A stretch of DNA of 64,000 nucleotides from Polaribacter sp. Hel1_33_78. GTDB taxonomy: Bacteria; Bacteroidota; Bacteroidia; Flavobacteriales; Flavobacteriaceae. The notes under the pieces are model-generated. The model was not told the origin of the DNA, did not search any database, and worked only from the letters and a program-made list of their open reading frames with translations. Shown here in pieces: positions 1 to 8,589 of the stretch (positions within the stretch are counted from its first letter, which is position 1; every line of letters starts with the position of its first letter). The translations under genes and the position numbers were made by a program. The DNA lies in the NCBI RefSeq assembly GCF_900106075.1, contig NZ_LT629794.1, forward strand, positions 2,935,501-2,999,500. The letters run 5' to 3'.

Positions 1-1
1 A

Positions 2-763
2 ACATTTAGGGCAGAAAACTCGAATACAACTCGTCATTTAGCAGAATTTTGGATGATTGAGCCAGAAGTTGCTTTCATGGATTTAGATGGGAATATGGAT
101 TTGGCTGAAGATTTCATTAAATATGTAATTAATGATATTTTAGAAAACTGTAAAGATGATTTGGCTTTTTTAGACCAGCGTTTAACACAAGAAGAAAAAA
201 GTAAACCTCAAGCTGAAAGAAGTGAATTAAATCTATTAGAAAAATTACGTTTTGTAGCAGACAATAATTTTAAACGTGTTTCTTACACGGAAGCTATCGA
301 TATTTTAAGAAATTGTAAACCCAATAAAAAGAAAAAATTTCAGTTTCCAATTAATGAGTGGGGCGCAGATCTACAATCAGAACACGAGCGTTTTTTAGTT
401 GAAAAACACTTTAAATGTCCTGTAATTTTATTTGATTATCCAGCAGATATCAAAGCCTTTTATATGCGCTTAAATGATGATGGAAAAACGGTTAGAGCTA
501 TGGATGTTTTGTTTCCCGGAATTGGAGAAATTGTAGGCGGAAGTCAAAGAGAAGAACGTTACGATGTTTTAATTGAAAAAATGAAAGCTCTTAATATTGA
601 AGAGGATGAACTTTGGTGGTATTTAGATTTACGTAAATTCGGATCTGCTGTGCATTCTGGTTTTGGTTTAGGTTTTGAGCGTTTGGTTCAATTTGTTACA
701 GGAATGAGTAATATTAGGGATGTAATTCCTTTTCCAAGGACACCTCAAAATGCGGATTTTTAA
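2..763 (+). CDS. asnS: Asparaginyl-tRNA synthetase, C-terminal part (5' end outside window)
   Basis: Class II aminoacyl-tRNA synthetase that charges tRNA(Asn) in the cytoplasm. The frame is open from base 2, so the 5' end lies outside the window. The first visible residues ([20 protein letters not shown]) are the AsnRS motif 2 region, and the class II motif 3 is near the end ([20 protein letters not shown], followed by DVIPFPRTP, the usual AsnRS C-terminus). The ATG at 53 is internal and is not a real start. The stop codon abuts the rpoN ATG with no spacer, so the two are almost certainly co-transcribed. The asnS-rpoN order is, to my knowledge, common in Flavobacteriaceae. Confidence 0.97.
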   Translation, partial: TFRAENSNTTRHLAEFWMIEPEVAFMDLDGNMDLAEDFIKYVINDILENCKDDLAFLDQRLTQEEKSKPQAERSELNLLEKLRFVADNNFKRVSYTEAIDILRNCKPNKKKKFQFPINEWGADLQSEHERFLVEKHFKCPVILFDYPADIKAFYMRLNDDGKTVRAMDVLFPGIGEIVGGSQREERYDVLIEKMKALNIEEDELWWYLDLRKFGSAVHSGFGLGFERLVQFVTGMSNIRDVIPFPRTPQNADF

Positions 764-2221
764 ATGCTAAAGCAGAGCTTACAATACAAACTATTACAAA
801 AATTATCTCCTCAACAAATTCAGTTGATGAAACTAATTCAGTTGCCTACGCAAGCTTTTGAAGAACGTTTAAAACAAGAAATTGAAGAAAACCCAGCTTT
901 AGATACTGGTAAAGAAGAATCAGATGCTATAGATGATGATCTATCGAATGAATATGAGGACGCTGGAAATGAAAAAATTGAAGCCGACGACATAAACATT
1001 GATGAGTATTTAAGTGATGATGACATACCTAGTTACAAAACACAAGCTAACAATTATTCAGCAGATGATGAAGAAAAAAACGTTCCTTATGCAGCAGGAA
1101 CAACTTTTCATCAATCTTTAAAAAATCAATTAAATACCTTTAGGTTAGATGAAGAAGAACGTGTAATTGCAGAATTTCTTGTAGGTAGCATTGATGATAG
1201 TGGTTATATTAGAAGAGAAATTATTGACTTAGTGGATGACTTAGCTTTTACGGCGAATGTATTTACAACTGAAGAAAAAGTAATTACAATATTAACCAAA
1301 GTAGTTCACAGTTTAGATCCTGTTGGTGTTGGAGCCAGGGATCTCAAAGAGTGTTTGATAATTCAATTAAAAGCGAAAGAAAAAAATAAAATTAGAAGTT
1401 TATCAATCGGCATTTTAGAAGATGCTTTTGATCACTTTGTAAAAAAGCACTATCAAAAGCTCCAAGAAAAATTCAATATTTCAGAAGAAATCCTGAAAGA
1501 GGTAAATACTGAAATTTCAAAATTAAACCCAAAACCTGGAAGTTCTTATGCAGGTAATAACAAAATAGCAGAGCAAATTGTTCCTGATTTTTCTATTAAA
1601 ATTTTAGAAGGTGAATTAGATTTAACATTAAACTCAAGAAACGCTCCAGAACTGCATATCTCTAGAGAATATAATAACATGCTAAAAGGGTATCAAGAAT
1701 CTACTGTCAAAAGTAAATCTCAAAAAGATGCTGTCTTTTTTATCAAACAAAAACTAGATTCTGCAAAGTGGTTTATAGATGCCATCAAACAGCGTCAGCA
1801 GACCTTATTAATCACTATGAATACGATTATGCAGTATCAACATGATTATTTTTTAACTGGTGATGAACGCAAATTAAAACCTATGATTTTAAAAGATATT
1901 GCTGATAAAATTAACATGGATGTGTCAACGGTGTCTAGAGTCGCTAACAGCAAATTTGTATCTACTCCTTATGGAACAAAATTAATTAAAGAGTTCTTTT
2001 CTGAATCAATGAAAAATGATCAAGGGGAAGATGTTTCAACAAAAGAAATTAAAAAAATATTAGAAACTGTTATACACGAAGAAGATAAAAGAAAACCTTT
2101 AACAGATGAGAAATTATCTGTAATTTTAAAAGAAAAAGGATATCCAATTGCAAGAAGAACTATTGCTAAATATCGTGAGCAATTAGAGCTGCCTGTGGCT
2201 CGACTACGTAAAGAAATATAG
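764..2221 (+). CDS. rpoN: RNA polymerase sigma-54 factor
   Basis: Alternative sigma factor that directs core RNA polymerase to -24/-12 promoters and needs AAA+ activators. Region I is Gln/Leu-rich (residues 1-45, with LSPQQIQLMKLIQLP). An acidic stretch follows (about 50-95), then the core-binding region, a helix-turn-helix (about 375-405, DIADKINMDVSTVSRVANSK) and the diagnostic RpoN box ARRTIAKYRE at 463-472. Its 485 residues are full length. The ATG directly follows the asnS stop, and the TAG stop overlaps the next gene's GTG by one base. No sigma-54 activator gene is visible in the window. Confidence 0.97.
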   Translation: MLKQSLQYKLLQKLSPQQIQLMKLIQLPTQAFEERLKQEIEENPALDTGKEESDAIDDDLSNEYEDAGNEKIEADDINIDEYLSDDDIPSYKTQANNYSADDEEKNVPYAAGTTFHQSLKNQLNTFRLDEEERVIAEFLVGSIDDSGYIRREIIDLVDDLAFTANVFTTEEKVITILTKVVHSLDPVGVGARDLKECLIIQLKAKEKNKIRSLSIGILEDAFDHFVKKHYQKLQEKFNISEEILKEVNTEISKLNPKPGSSYAGNNKIAEQIVPDFSIKILEGELDLTLNSRNAPELHISREYNNMLKGYQESTVKSKSQKDAVFFIKQKLDSAKWFIDAIKQRQQTLLITMNTIMQYQHDYFLTGDERKLKPMILKDIADKINMDVSTVSRVANSKFVSTPYGTKLIKEFFSESMKNDQGEDVSTKEIKKILETVIHEEDKRKPLTDEKLSVILKEKGYPIARRTIAKYREQLELPVARLRKEI

Positions 2222-2820
2222 TGCGATTTTATAAACTCATATCCACTCTTTTGCATCCAATTGTAATACCCACTATCGTGGTAATATTATATTTTTTATT
2301 GATTAAGAACAACCTTTCACATAGTCATAAAGTAACAGTATTGAGCTTAGTCTTTGTAGCTAGTTATTTAATCCCTTTATTAGGTTTAATCATTTTAAAA
2401 AAAATTAGATTTATAAAGAGCTTCCAAACAGAGAGCATAAAAGAAAGGAAGTTACCAATCGCTTTAATGACAATAGTTTTTTATTTCTTAGGAAATTCAT
2501 TAATCACCATTCCTAACTTAAGAGATTTAGGGTTTCTTTTTTACACAACTTCTTTAGGATTATTTTTAATTTATATACTTTATAATTTCAAAATAAAAGC
2601 AAGTGTACATTTACTTTCATTTGGTATCTGCGTTGGTTTTTTTATGGTTTTAAGTAGATATTATGCGCAATCCTTTACGATTACCATCATCGTTACAATA
2701 CTACTTTCAGGTCTATTAGCAAGCGCAAGATTGAATTTAAAGAAGCATACTACCAGAGAAATCTATATTGGTTTTTTTATCGGTGTATTCTCAAGTTTTA
2801 GTTTGAATTATTTCTTATAA
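2221..2820 (+). CDS. Multi-pass membrane protein, possibly a degenerate PAP2-like family
   Basis: Inner-membrane protein of 199 residues with about six hydrophobic segments. The GTG start at 2221 shares its G with the rpoN TAG stop, so it is probably the third gene of the asnS-rpoN transcript. Function is not recognised. Residues K126-S128-H130 and R170-x5-H176-x3-E180, near the last two membrane segments, loosely recall PAP2 phosphatase motifs 2 and 3 (SGH; R-x5-H-x3-D), but with Glu for Asp and no clear motif 1. PAP2-like is therefore only an inference. The 3' end overlaps the opposing outer-membrane protein gene by 6 bp. Confidence 0.75.
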   Translation: MRFYKLISTLLHPIVIPTIVVILYFLLIKNNLSHSHKVTVLSLVFVASYLIPLLGLIILKKIRFIKSFQTESIKERKLPIALMTIVFYFLGNSLITIPNLRDLGFLFYTTSLGLFLIYILYNFKIKASVHLLSFGICVGFFMVLSRYYAQSFTITIIVTILLSGLLASARLNLKKHTTREIYIGFFIGVFSSFSLNYFL

Positions 2821-3480
2821 GATATAAAATATCAAACCAAACTTTAAAACACTCGTATCCATGGCCGGTTCTGCGCTATCAAAAATAGGTGTTAACCCAT
2901 AAAATATATTAATATTGAATACATCATAACCCGCAGAAAGGGTTAATCCATACTGAAGTTTACTGAATGCACTCAAATTTTTATAACTAAAACTTTTATT
3001 GTCTTCAATAAAACCGAACTTATGAGACATGTTATATAAAAACTTAACACCTGCATAAATTCGCCAAAAATCATACTTTATTGCGTTTGATGTGCGCCAT
3101 CTCAACTCAAATGGGAACTCTAAATTGTGAGATTTGAATGTATTAGAACTAGTTCCAACAGCAGTAGCAAAAATAGTTTCATCATTAATTTCTCGAACTT
3201 CGATGTTGTGATTAAAAAAATCAAAGCCATACCCAACACCTACTGCAAAAGAAAAGCTTCCTTTTTGATTCAAAATAACATCCTTCATAAAACCAGTGGA
3301 GATGCTATAAGAGAAACCACTTTTAGAGACTCCTAAGGGCTGTTTAAAGAATTGAGCATACGATATAGAGGCGTAAATCTGGTCTTCAGCATAGTTATCT
3401 CCTAATTGCAAAGAGTCTTTTTGCGCATATATCTGAGAAGCGCTCAGCACACAAAATATTAAGTAAACTAATCTATTCAT
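2815..3480 (-). CDS. Outer-membrane beta-barrel protein (porin/PorT-like family)
   Basis: Secreted protein of about 221 residues. I start it at MNRLVYLIFCVLSASQIYAQ, a Sec signal peptide ending in an Ala-Gln cleavage site. The frame is open 36 bases further, but the longer start would put polar residues before the signal, and a TATCTTTA (-7-like) element lies at about 3492-3499, downstream of that start. The mature part has alternating amphipathic strands and ends in an aromatic/hydrophobic residue pattern typical of outer-membrane barrels. It could be one of the many PorT-family proteins, but I see no reason to call it the T9SS PorT itself. An intrinsic terminator separates it from the upstream exbD gene. 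Confidence 0.75.
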   Translation of the reverse strand: MNRLVYLIFCVLSASQIYAQKDSLQLGDNYAEDQIYASISYAQFFKQPLGVSKSGFSYSISTGFMKDVILNQKGSFSFAVGVGYGFDFFNHNIEVREINDETIFATAVGTSSNTFKSHNLEFPFELRWRTSNAIKYDFWRIYAGVKFLYNMSHKFGFIEDNKSFSYKNLSAFSKLQYGLTLSAGYDVFNINIFYGLTPIFDSAEPAMDTSVLKFGLIFYIL

Positions 3481-3540
3481 ACTAATTGAGCTAAAGATAA
3501 ATATACAATATTTCAAAATGAAAAAATTAAATTTTTTTCA

Positions 3541-3583
3541 TAAAAAAAAGGGTAATTCGAAATGAATTACCCTTTTTTTTATG
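3541..3583 (-). terminator. Intrinsic terminator after the exb operon
   Basis: Stem GGGTAATTC / GAATTACCC with a 5-base loop, flanked by A8 on one side and T8 on the other, so it can work in both directions. It lies 12 bases past the stop of the last exbD gene and ends the exbB-exbD transcript. Confidence 0.88.
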
Positions 3584-3594
3584 ACATTATATGA

Positions 3595-4062
3595 TTAATT
3601 ACCCGCACCCTTCGAAGCTGAATAACTAATTTTAAGTGCATTTACATCTCTTAATTTCAATCTAATATCTGTAATTGTACCTACATTGGATTCTTTATCC
3701 GCTTTGATTGAAGTTGTCATAAATGGAACCTCCGCTTCAGAAACTTTCGATCTTGCATTAATAATGAAAGCAGGAACCTGATCAGCCGAAGCAATCTTGT
3801 CATTTAACTGAATTTTATTATAACCAACCCCATGCTTGCTAGCATCTTTTGATTTCCCAACATAAATAGTACAAACTAAACTCTTATGCTCTAATTTTTT
3901 AACTTCAGATGCACTCGGTAATCTAGGATTTTCAATTCTTAAGTCTGTCTCTCTCATAGTAGTAGTTACCATGAAGAAGAATAACAACATAAAAACGATA
4001 TCTGGCAAGGCTGCTGTATTTACAGCTGGCATTCCCTTTTTCTTCTTTCTAAATTTAGACAT
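3595..4062 (-). CDS. exbD: ExbD/TolR family protein (second copy)
   Basis: Component of a proton-driven energy-transducing complex (ExbB-ExbD type) in the inner membrane. A single N-terminal transmembrane helix (about residues 15-35) carries the family's proton-carrying Asp in ALPDIVFMLLFFFMVTTTM, followed by a periplasmic domain with the usual two conserved blocks. At 155 residues it is a normal ExbD length. It is the last of four genes read leftwards (exbB, small membrane protein, exbD, exbD) and is followed by a strong terminator. Tandem exbD genes are known in Flavobacteriaceae. No TonB gene lies in the window. Confidence 0.92.
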   Translation of the reverse strand: MSKFRKKKKGMPAVNTAALPDIVFMLLFFFMVTTTMRETDLRIENPRLPSASEVKKLEHKSLVCTIYVGKSKDASKHGVGYNKIQLNDKIASADQVPAFIINARSKVSEAEVPFMTTSIKADKESNVGTITDIRLKLRDVNALKISYSASKGAGN

Positions 4063-4082
4063 GTGTTAAATTTTAAAATTAA

Positions 4083-4706
4083 TTACGATGTTGGTTCCGC
4101 ATCAGAAATAATTTGAGGATATGATTTCTTAATATCTTCAACTTTTTTCTTTAAATCTTCGTTACTTTTATTGTCCTTGTAAGTTTCTTCTAGTTCATCA
4201 AACGACATCTTATAACGCTTTGTACACAATCTATTTCTAAGAACTGTATAGGCTCTTAAAAGCTCATTCTGTACTTTAATATAAGTACCATATTCAGTAC
4301 CCCTATCACTTTGAACAGATATAATTGCTTTATTTGGATGATCTGAGGAAGAGTCACTTCTATCTCCTTCACAATAGTCACAAGGTTCACCAGGAGAACC
4401 ATCTTCACCAGGTTTTCCTAGACCACCTCCGTTATCTATAAATTTTATAGCAGCTTCTTTGATATCTTTCACATCCATACGCTCTCCTTCAACAAGAAGT
4501 TCATTATTTCTGTTAATATTAACCTCAAAAATATTCTTCTCTTTAATTACAGGTGGAACGTAATCTGCTGGTGGCTTTTCTGACAGCTTCTTAGACACAC
4601 CTGAATCTACATTCATAGTAGTTGTTACTAAGAAGAAAATTAATAACAGAAAGGCTATATCTGCCATAGAACCTGCATTAATTTCTGGATTTTCTCTTCT
4701 TGCCAT
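4083..4706 (-). CDS. exbD: ExbD/TolR family protein with Gly/Cys-rich periplasmic insert
   Basis: The first of two tandem ExbD-like proteins. The N-terminal helix contains the conserved Asp (MADIAFLLLIFFLVTTTM, residues 14-31). At 207 residues it is about 50 longer than its neighbour, mainly through an insert at about 93-125 in the periplasmic domain that is rich in Gly, Pro and Asp, reads like short collagen-type Gly-X-Y triplets (GKPGEDGSPGEP), and contains Cys109 and Cys112 (CDYC), plus a longer C-terminal tail. It is 3 bases from the preceding small membrane protein gene and 20 from the next exbD, so it is in the same operon. Confidence 0.92.
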   Translation of the reverse strand: MARRENPEINAGSMADIAFLLLIFFLVTTTMNVDSGVSKKLSEKPPADYVPPVIKEKNIFEVNINRNNELLVEGERMDVKDIKEAAIKFIDNGGGLGKPGEDGSPGEPCDYCEGDRSDSSSDHPNKAIISVQSDRGTEYGTYIKVQNELLRAYTVLRNRLCTKRYKMSFDELEETYKDNKSNEDLKKKVEDIKKSYPQIISDAEPTS

Positions 4707-4709
4707 AGT

Positions 4710-5174
4710 TTATGATTTAACTAATCCTTTTAACAAATCCCAAACAAAAAATATGCCCGCTATACCTCCTAAGATAATACTATACCATATTCCTGTGCCA
4801 ACCCAATGGTTAATAGAAGAACCTTCTTCTCCTCCTGGCTCAATATTTCCGGCAGCATTATATACTGCATTGCTATCAGACAGGAAGTAAGCAACGGCTA
4901 GTAAAACGCCTAATACCGCTAATCCTCCTAGAGTTTTCTTTAAATTTTCTGGGTTTCTAATCAAACTCCATAAAGAAAGTCCAATTGTAATTACAACAGC
5001 CGCAATAAATAACCAATACGAATAAGAGATTAATGGGCTGACTACTGTGTTTTGCAAATTATCTACATTATCTACAATATCCTCAGCGTCTTCCATAAAA
5101 ATTCTTATGAAAAGAATACCACCAATAATAGCTATTGCAGCAATTACAAAATTTAAAATTTTATTACTTTTCAT
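4710..5174 (-). CDS. Four-helix membrane protein of the exb operon, unknown function
   Basis: I do not recognise a named family. The 154-residue protein has four hydrophobic segments (about 8-25, 48-70, 80-97 and 128-148). An acidic loop (EDAEDIVDNVDNLQN) follows the first and a Gly/Glu-rich loop precedes the last. It sits 8 bases after exbB and 3 bases before the first exbD, tightly inside the operon, which suggests an accessory subunit of the ExbBD-type motor. I recall the same gene order from other Flavobacteriaceae, which would support a conserved role. Confidence 0.85.
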   Translation of the reverse strand: MKSNKILNFVIAAIAIIGGILFIRIFMEDAEDIVDNVDNLQNTVVSPLISYSYWLFIAAVVITIGLSLWSLIRNPENLKKTLGGLAVLGVLLAVAYFLSDSNAVYNAAGNIEPGGEEGSSINHWVGTGIWYSIILGGIAGIFFVWDLLKGLVKS

Positions 5175-5182
5175 ATTGAGTA

Positions 5183-5905
5183 TTATTTTTTATACTTTAC
5201 TAATAAATCTACCAAAGAGATAGACGCGTCTTCCATATTATTTACAATACTATCGATTTTTGCAACGATATAGTTATAAAAAATCTGAAGAATAATAGCC
5301 ACAATAAGACCAAATACAGTTGTTAATAAAGCTATTTTAATACCTCCTGCAACTACTGCTGGAGAAATATCATTTGCGACAGCAATGTCATTAAAGGCTC
5401 CAATCATACCAATTACAGTACCCATAAAACCAAGCATTGGTGCTAATGCAATAAATAAAGAAATCCATGAAACGTTTTTCTCTAATTGACCCATTTGAAC
5501 ACCACCGTAAGAAACAACTGCTTTTTCAGCTTCTTCTACGCCTTCATCTACTCTATCAAGACCTTGATAAAAAATTGAAGCAACTGGTCCTTTTGTATTT
5601 CTACAAACTTCTTTAGCAGCTTCTACTCCACCAGAGCTTAAAGCATCATCTACATTTGCTAACAACTTTTTAGTATTTGTCGTTGCCATGTTTAAATAAA
5701 TAATTCTTTCAATGGAAATAGCTAATCCTAAAATTAATGCTACTAATACAATTCCCATAAATCCTGGACCACCATCGATAAAGTTTTGCTTTAAAACTTG
5801 GTGAAAAGTTTGCGCTTCTGTTGCTGCTTCTTGAGCGAAAGTTGATTGAATAGCTCCAAAAAACATAAATCCTGTTACAGATAAGACATTTACTACTTTT
5901 TTCAT
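5183..5905 (-). CDS. exbB: MotA/TolQ/ExbB proton channel family protein
   Basis: Inner-membrane proton-channel subunit that, with ExbD, converts proton motive force into work for TonB-type transport or gliding/envelope machines. The N-terminus (residues 1-25) is a signal peptide or first helix ending TFAQ. The remaining helices lie at about 50-72, 145-170 and 185-212, with the conserved block WISLFIALAPMLGFMGTVIG and the helix GIKIALLTTVFGLIVAI. Its 240 residues match TolQ/ExbB. It is the first gene of the four-gene operon. I found no clear TAnnTTTG promoter in the 220 bases upstream. Confidence 0.93.
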   Translation of the reverse strand: MKKVVNVLSVTGFMFFGAIQSTFAQEAATEAQTFHQVLKQNFIDGGPGFMGIVLVALILGLAISIERIIYLNMATTNTKKLLANVDDALSSGGVEAAKEVCRNTKGPVASIFYQGLDRVDEGVEEAEKAVVSYGGVQMGQLEKNVSWISLFIALAPMLGFMGTVIGMIGAFNDIAVANDISPAVVAGGIKIALLTTVFGLIVAIILQIFYNYIVAKIDSIVNNMEDASISLVDLLVKYKK

Positions 5906-6125
5906 CTTTGTTATAATTAATTTTAATAGTTAACGGGTTAAAGATATAAATTTTCAACTCAAATAAAGATACTTTCTTTTTTTTTTCAAAGAATCTTTGC
6001 TATCTTATTTAAGAGACCGCCAAGTAACAAAAAAAGTTATGCATAAAAAAATTTTTTTTCTCCTATTTATAATATTTTGGCAGTTTCCTTTTGCAAGTCT
6101 TTACTTTTTTCTTTCTTTTTAAGAT

Positions 6126-7157
6126 CTAAGAAATTTCTCCTCTTAATGATTTTTCAAAGTAAGACTTAAATTCTTCCTCGGATAAATCTTCACTTAATAA
6201 GTACATTAATTTTGCAATCGCCGATTCAGTTGTTATATCTTTTCCATTGACAACACCTATTTGTTTTAAAGCTACACTCGTTTCATAATGACCTTGATTT
6301 ACATGTCCTCCATTACATTGTGTAACATTAATAATTCTAATATCTTTAAATATTGCCTCTTTCAGCAAGGTAACAAACCAAGTTTCATCGGGCGCATTCC
6401 CTGATCCATAAGTTTCTAAGACCACACCTTTTAGACCATCTATGCTCAACATACTTTTTACAACTTTCTCTGTTATTCCCGGAAAAAGTTTCAATATTAA
6501 AACATCTGTTATTAGTTTTTTTCTTATTATCAATTCCTTTTTGTCTTTTAAAGGTTTGTAAATATAATGTTCACTAAAACTAAGATGAACTCCACTTTCT
6601 GCTAGAGGAGGATAATTCATAGAGGCAAAGGCTTCAAACTGTTCTGCATTAATCTTGGTAGTTCTGTTTGCTCTATATAACTTATACTCAAAATACAAGC
6701 ATACTTCAGAAATTATTGGCTTGTCTTGTTTTCTAGCACAAGCTATTTCTATTGAAGTAATTAAGTTTTCTTTCGCATCTGTTCGTAAATCACCAATTGG
6801 CAATTGAGAACCTGTGAATATGATTGGTTTTTGTAAATTTTCAATCATAAAACTAATGGCAGAAGACGTATATGACATAGTATCTGAACCTGTTAATATT
6901 ACAAAACCATCAAAATTTTTATAATTCTCTTCAATAATCTCAACAATATCTATATAAAACCTTGTATTCATGTTTGATGAATCTATGGGTTCATCAAAAG
7001 AAATGGTTTTTATATTACAGCTTAATTGCTCCAATTCAGGAATATTTTCTACAATCTGACTAAAATCAAAAGCCTTTAAAGCGTTTGTTTGATAGTCTTT
7101 GATCATGCCGATAGTACCGCCAGTGTATACAAGTAATATATTAGGTTTGTTTGTCAT
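6126..7157 (-). CDS. ansA: Type I L-asparaginase
   Basis: Hydrolyses asparagine to aspartate and ammonia. Both catalytic Thr motifs are present: the N-terminal VYTGGTIGMI and the second ILTGSDTMSYT. There is no signal peptide, which fits the cytoplasmic type I enzyme. I start it at MTNKPNILLVYTGG (343 residues), because ten further codons before it (to 7187) are not typical of the family. The C-terminal region with NGGHVNQGHYETS matches AnsA proteins. It is a single gene, divergent from the zinc peptidase gene. Confidence 0.92.
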   Translation of the reverse strand: MTNKPNILLVYTGGTIGMIKDYQTNALKAFDFSQIVENIPELEQLSCNIKTISFDEPIDSSNMNTRFYIDIVEIIEENYKNFDGFVILTGSDTMSYTSSAISFMIENLQKPIIFTGSQLPIGDLRTDAKENLITSIEIACARKQDKPIISEVCLYFEYKLYRANRTTKINAEQFEAFASMNYPPLAESGVHLSFSEHYIYKPLKDKKELIIRKKLITDVLILKLFPGITEKVVKSMLSIDGLKGVVLETYGSGNAPDETWFVTLLKEAIFKDIRIINVTQCNGGHVNQGHYETSVALKQIGVVNGKDITTESAIAKLMYLLSEDLSEEEFKSYFEKSLRGEIS

Positions 7158-7252
7158 TTTGTCATTTTTATACCCCAAACAATACATTGGAATACTTTAT
7201 GTTGTAAATTTATCAAACAAAAATGATATAAAAATTTAAAACAATATAAATT

Positions 7253-7951
7253 ATGATGGGATTCTATATTTTAATTGGTGCTATTTCTTTAGTAAGCTGG
7301 TTGGTTAGTAATAAATTGAAAAGTAAATTTAAAAAATATTCCAAAGTTCAGTTAAGAAATGGAATGAGTGGAGCAGAAATTGCAGAAAAAATGCTTTCTG
7401 ACAATGGAATTTATGATGTAAAAGTAATTTCTACTCCTGGTAGATTAACAGATCATTACAACCCAAAAGATAAAACAGTTAATTTAAGTGAGTCTGTTTA
7501 CAACCAAAGAAACGCAGCAGCAGCAGCAGTTGCTGCTCATGAATGCGGCCATGCAGTGCAACACGCAAAAGCATACAGTTATTTAACAATGCGTTCTCAA
7601 TTAGTACCAATCGTGAGTATTACCTCTAAATTTTCGCAATGGTTAGTAATCGGAGGAATCATTTTAGGTGCCGCTTCTGGTGCAACAGGAATTGGGTTTT
7701 ATATCGCCATTTTAGGTTTAATTTTTATGGGCTTTGCAACATTGTTTAGTTTCATAACACTTCCTGTAGAATATGATGCCAGTAATAGAGCTTTAGCTTG
7801 GTTACAAAACAAAAACATGGTTTCTCAACAGGAATTAGCAGGTGCAACCGATGCTTTAAAATGGGCTGCAAGAACTTATTTAGTTGCTGCCCTTGGGTCT
7901 TTAGCAATGTTATTATATTGGGCGATGCAAATTTTAGGAGGGAGAGATTAA
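7253..7951 (+). CDS. Membrane zinc metallopeptidase (YugP-like)
   Basis: Putative membrane-bound neutral zinc metallopeptidase of the YugP family. The N-terminal helix (residues 2-20) is followed by a conserved domain and the zinc motif HECGH in AAAVAAHECGHAVQHAKAYSY (about residues 95-115). Two or three more membrane helices follow (about 125-175 and 205-225). At 232 residues it matches the family length. The substrate is unknown. It appears to be a single-gene unit, with 95 bases shared with the divergent ansA gene. Confidence 0.88.
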   Translation: MMGFYILIGAISLVSWLVSNKLKSKFKKYSKVQLRNGMSGAEIAEKMLSDNGIYDVKVISTPGRLTDHYNPKDKTVNLSESVYNQRNAAAAAVAAHECGHAVQHAKAYSYLTMRSQLVPIVSITSKFSQWLVIGGIILGAASGATGIGFYIAILGLIFMGFATLFSFITLPVEYDASNRALAWLQNKNMVSQQELAGATDALKWAARTYLVAALGSLAMLLYWAMQILGGRD

Positions 7952-8268
7952 TGTCATTTACATTTTTTCATATCACCCTGATATAAATTTCTTTCTTAAA
8001 AAAATAGTATAAATACTTTTGATGAAAAATTGAGAGTATTTTTTTATGCTGAAAGTTTCAGACTAGACTAAGCCTTATTGAACATTTTGTTTGAGCTCTT
8101 TTGAGATTACTATCAATGAAATTGCAATTTCATTGATAGTAACTTACAGGGTAAAAGATAACGAGTAGAGAAAACAGGAAACATCTTCAAAGAAAAAAAT
8201 TATTTTGAATTTATGGCGCGATTCATGATAAATAATTTTTCATAAAGAATAATAAAAACTTTAAAACT
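7952..8268. other. 317-base intergenic region with a 36-bp perfect palindrome
   Basis: No credible coding frame. It contains the perfect palindrome at 8107-8142, listed separately. I see no clear TAnnTTTG promoter for the downstream lipoprotein and no T-tailed terminator for the upstream peptidase gene. Confidence 0.7.
8107..8142. repeat. 36-bp perfect palindrome, no spacer
   Basis: Arms of 18 bases (TTACTATCAATGAAATTG and its exact reverse complement) meet without a loop at 8124/8125. There is no poly-T tail on either side, so it is not a standard intrinsic terminator. It lies about 155 bases past the zinc peptidase gene and 127 bases before the small lipoprotein gene. It could be a protein-binding site, an RNA-stabilising hairpin or a cruciform. 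Confidence 0.9.
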
Positions 8269-8532
8269 ATGAAAAAAATCATTTTATCTATTGCTATTTT
8301 AGCTTCAGTATCTTTTGTTTCTTGTTCATCTGATGACGAAACACAAAACGTTTGTGAAACTTGTGATATGGGAGCTCTAGTGGGTATTCCTGCAGTTACT
8401 GAATTTTGTGACAATGGAGATGGCACAATTACATCGACTGTTTTTGGAGAGTCAACTACCGAAAGTTTAGATGGCCTAACCTTCGAAGCCTATGTTGCAA
8501 ATCTAAAATTATTAGGAATTACTTGTAATTAA
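8269..8532 (+). CDS. Small lipoprotein, unknown function
   Basis: 87 residues with a lipoprotein signal: MKKIILSIAILASVSFVSC, with Cys19 as the lipidation site. The following SSDDE is the Ser-rich acidic start that serves in Bacteroidota as a surface lipoprotein export signal. The mature part is short and acidic and contains CETC and two more Cys, so disulfides or metal binding are possible. No known domain is recognised. It stands alone and is followed by an intrinsic terminator, which supports a real transcript. Confidence 0.7.
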   Translation: MKKIILSIAILASVSFVSCSSDDETQNVCETCDMGALVGIPAVTEFCDNGDGTITSTVFGESTTESLDGLTFEAYVANLKLLGITCN

Positions 8533-8557
8533 ATTATTTATTTACTCAGTCAATCTT

Positions 8558-8589
8558 AAATGCTCTCAATTTCATTGAGGGCATTTTTT
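8558..8589 (+). terminator. Intrinsic terminator after the small lipoprotein
   Basis: Stem ATGCTCTCAAT / ATTGAGGGCAT (with G-T pairs) and a 3-base loop, followed by T6. It starts about 26 bases past the lipoprotein stop. Confidence 0.8.

Noticed and set aside
2815..3480. Identification as the T9SS protein PorT
   Set aside because: Only general barrel features are visible; no PorT-specific evidence or T9SS neighbours.
3481..3516. Longer start for the outer-membrane barrel gene
   Set aside because: It adds residues before a normal signal peptide and begins upstream of the -7-like element at about 3492-3499.
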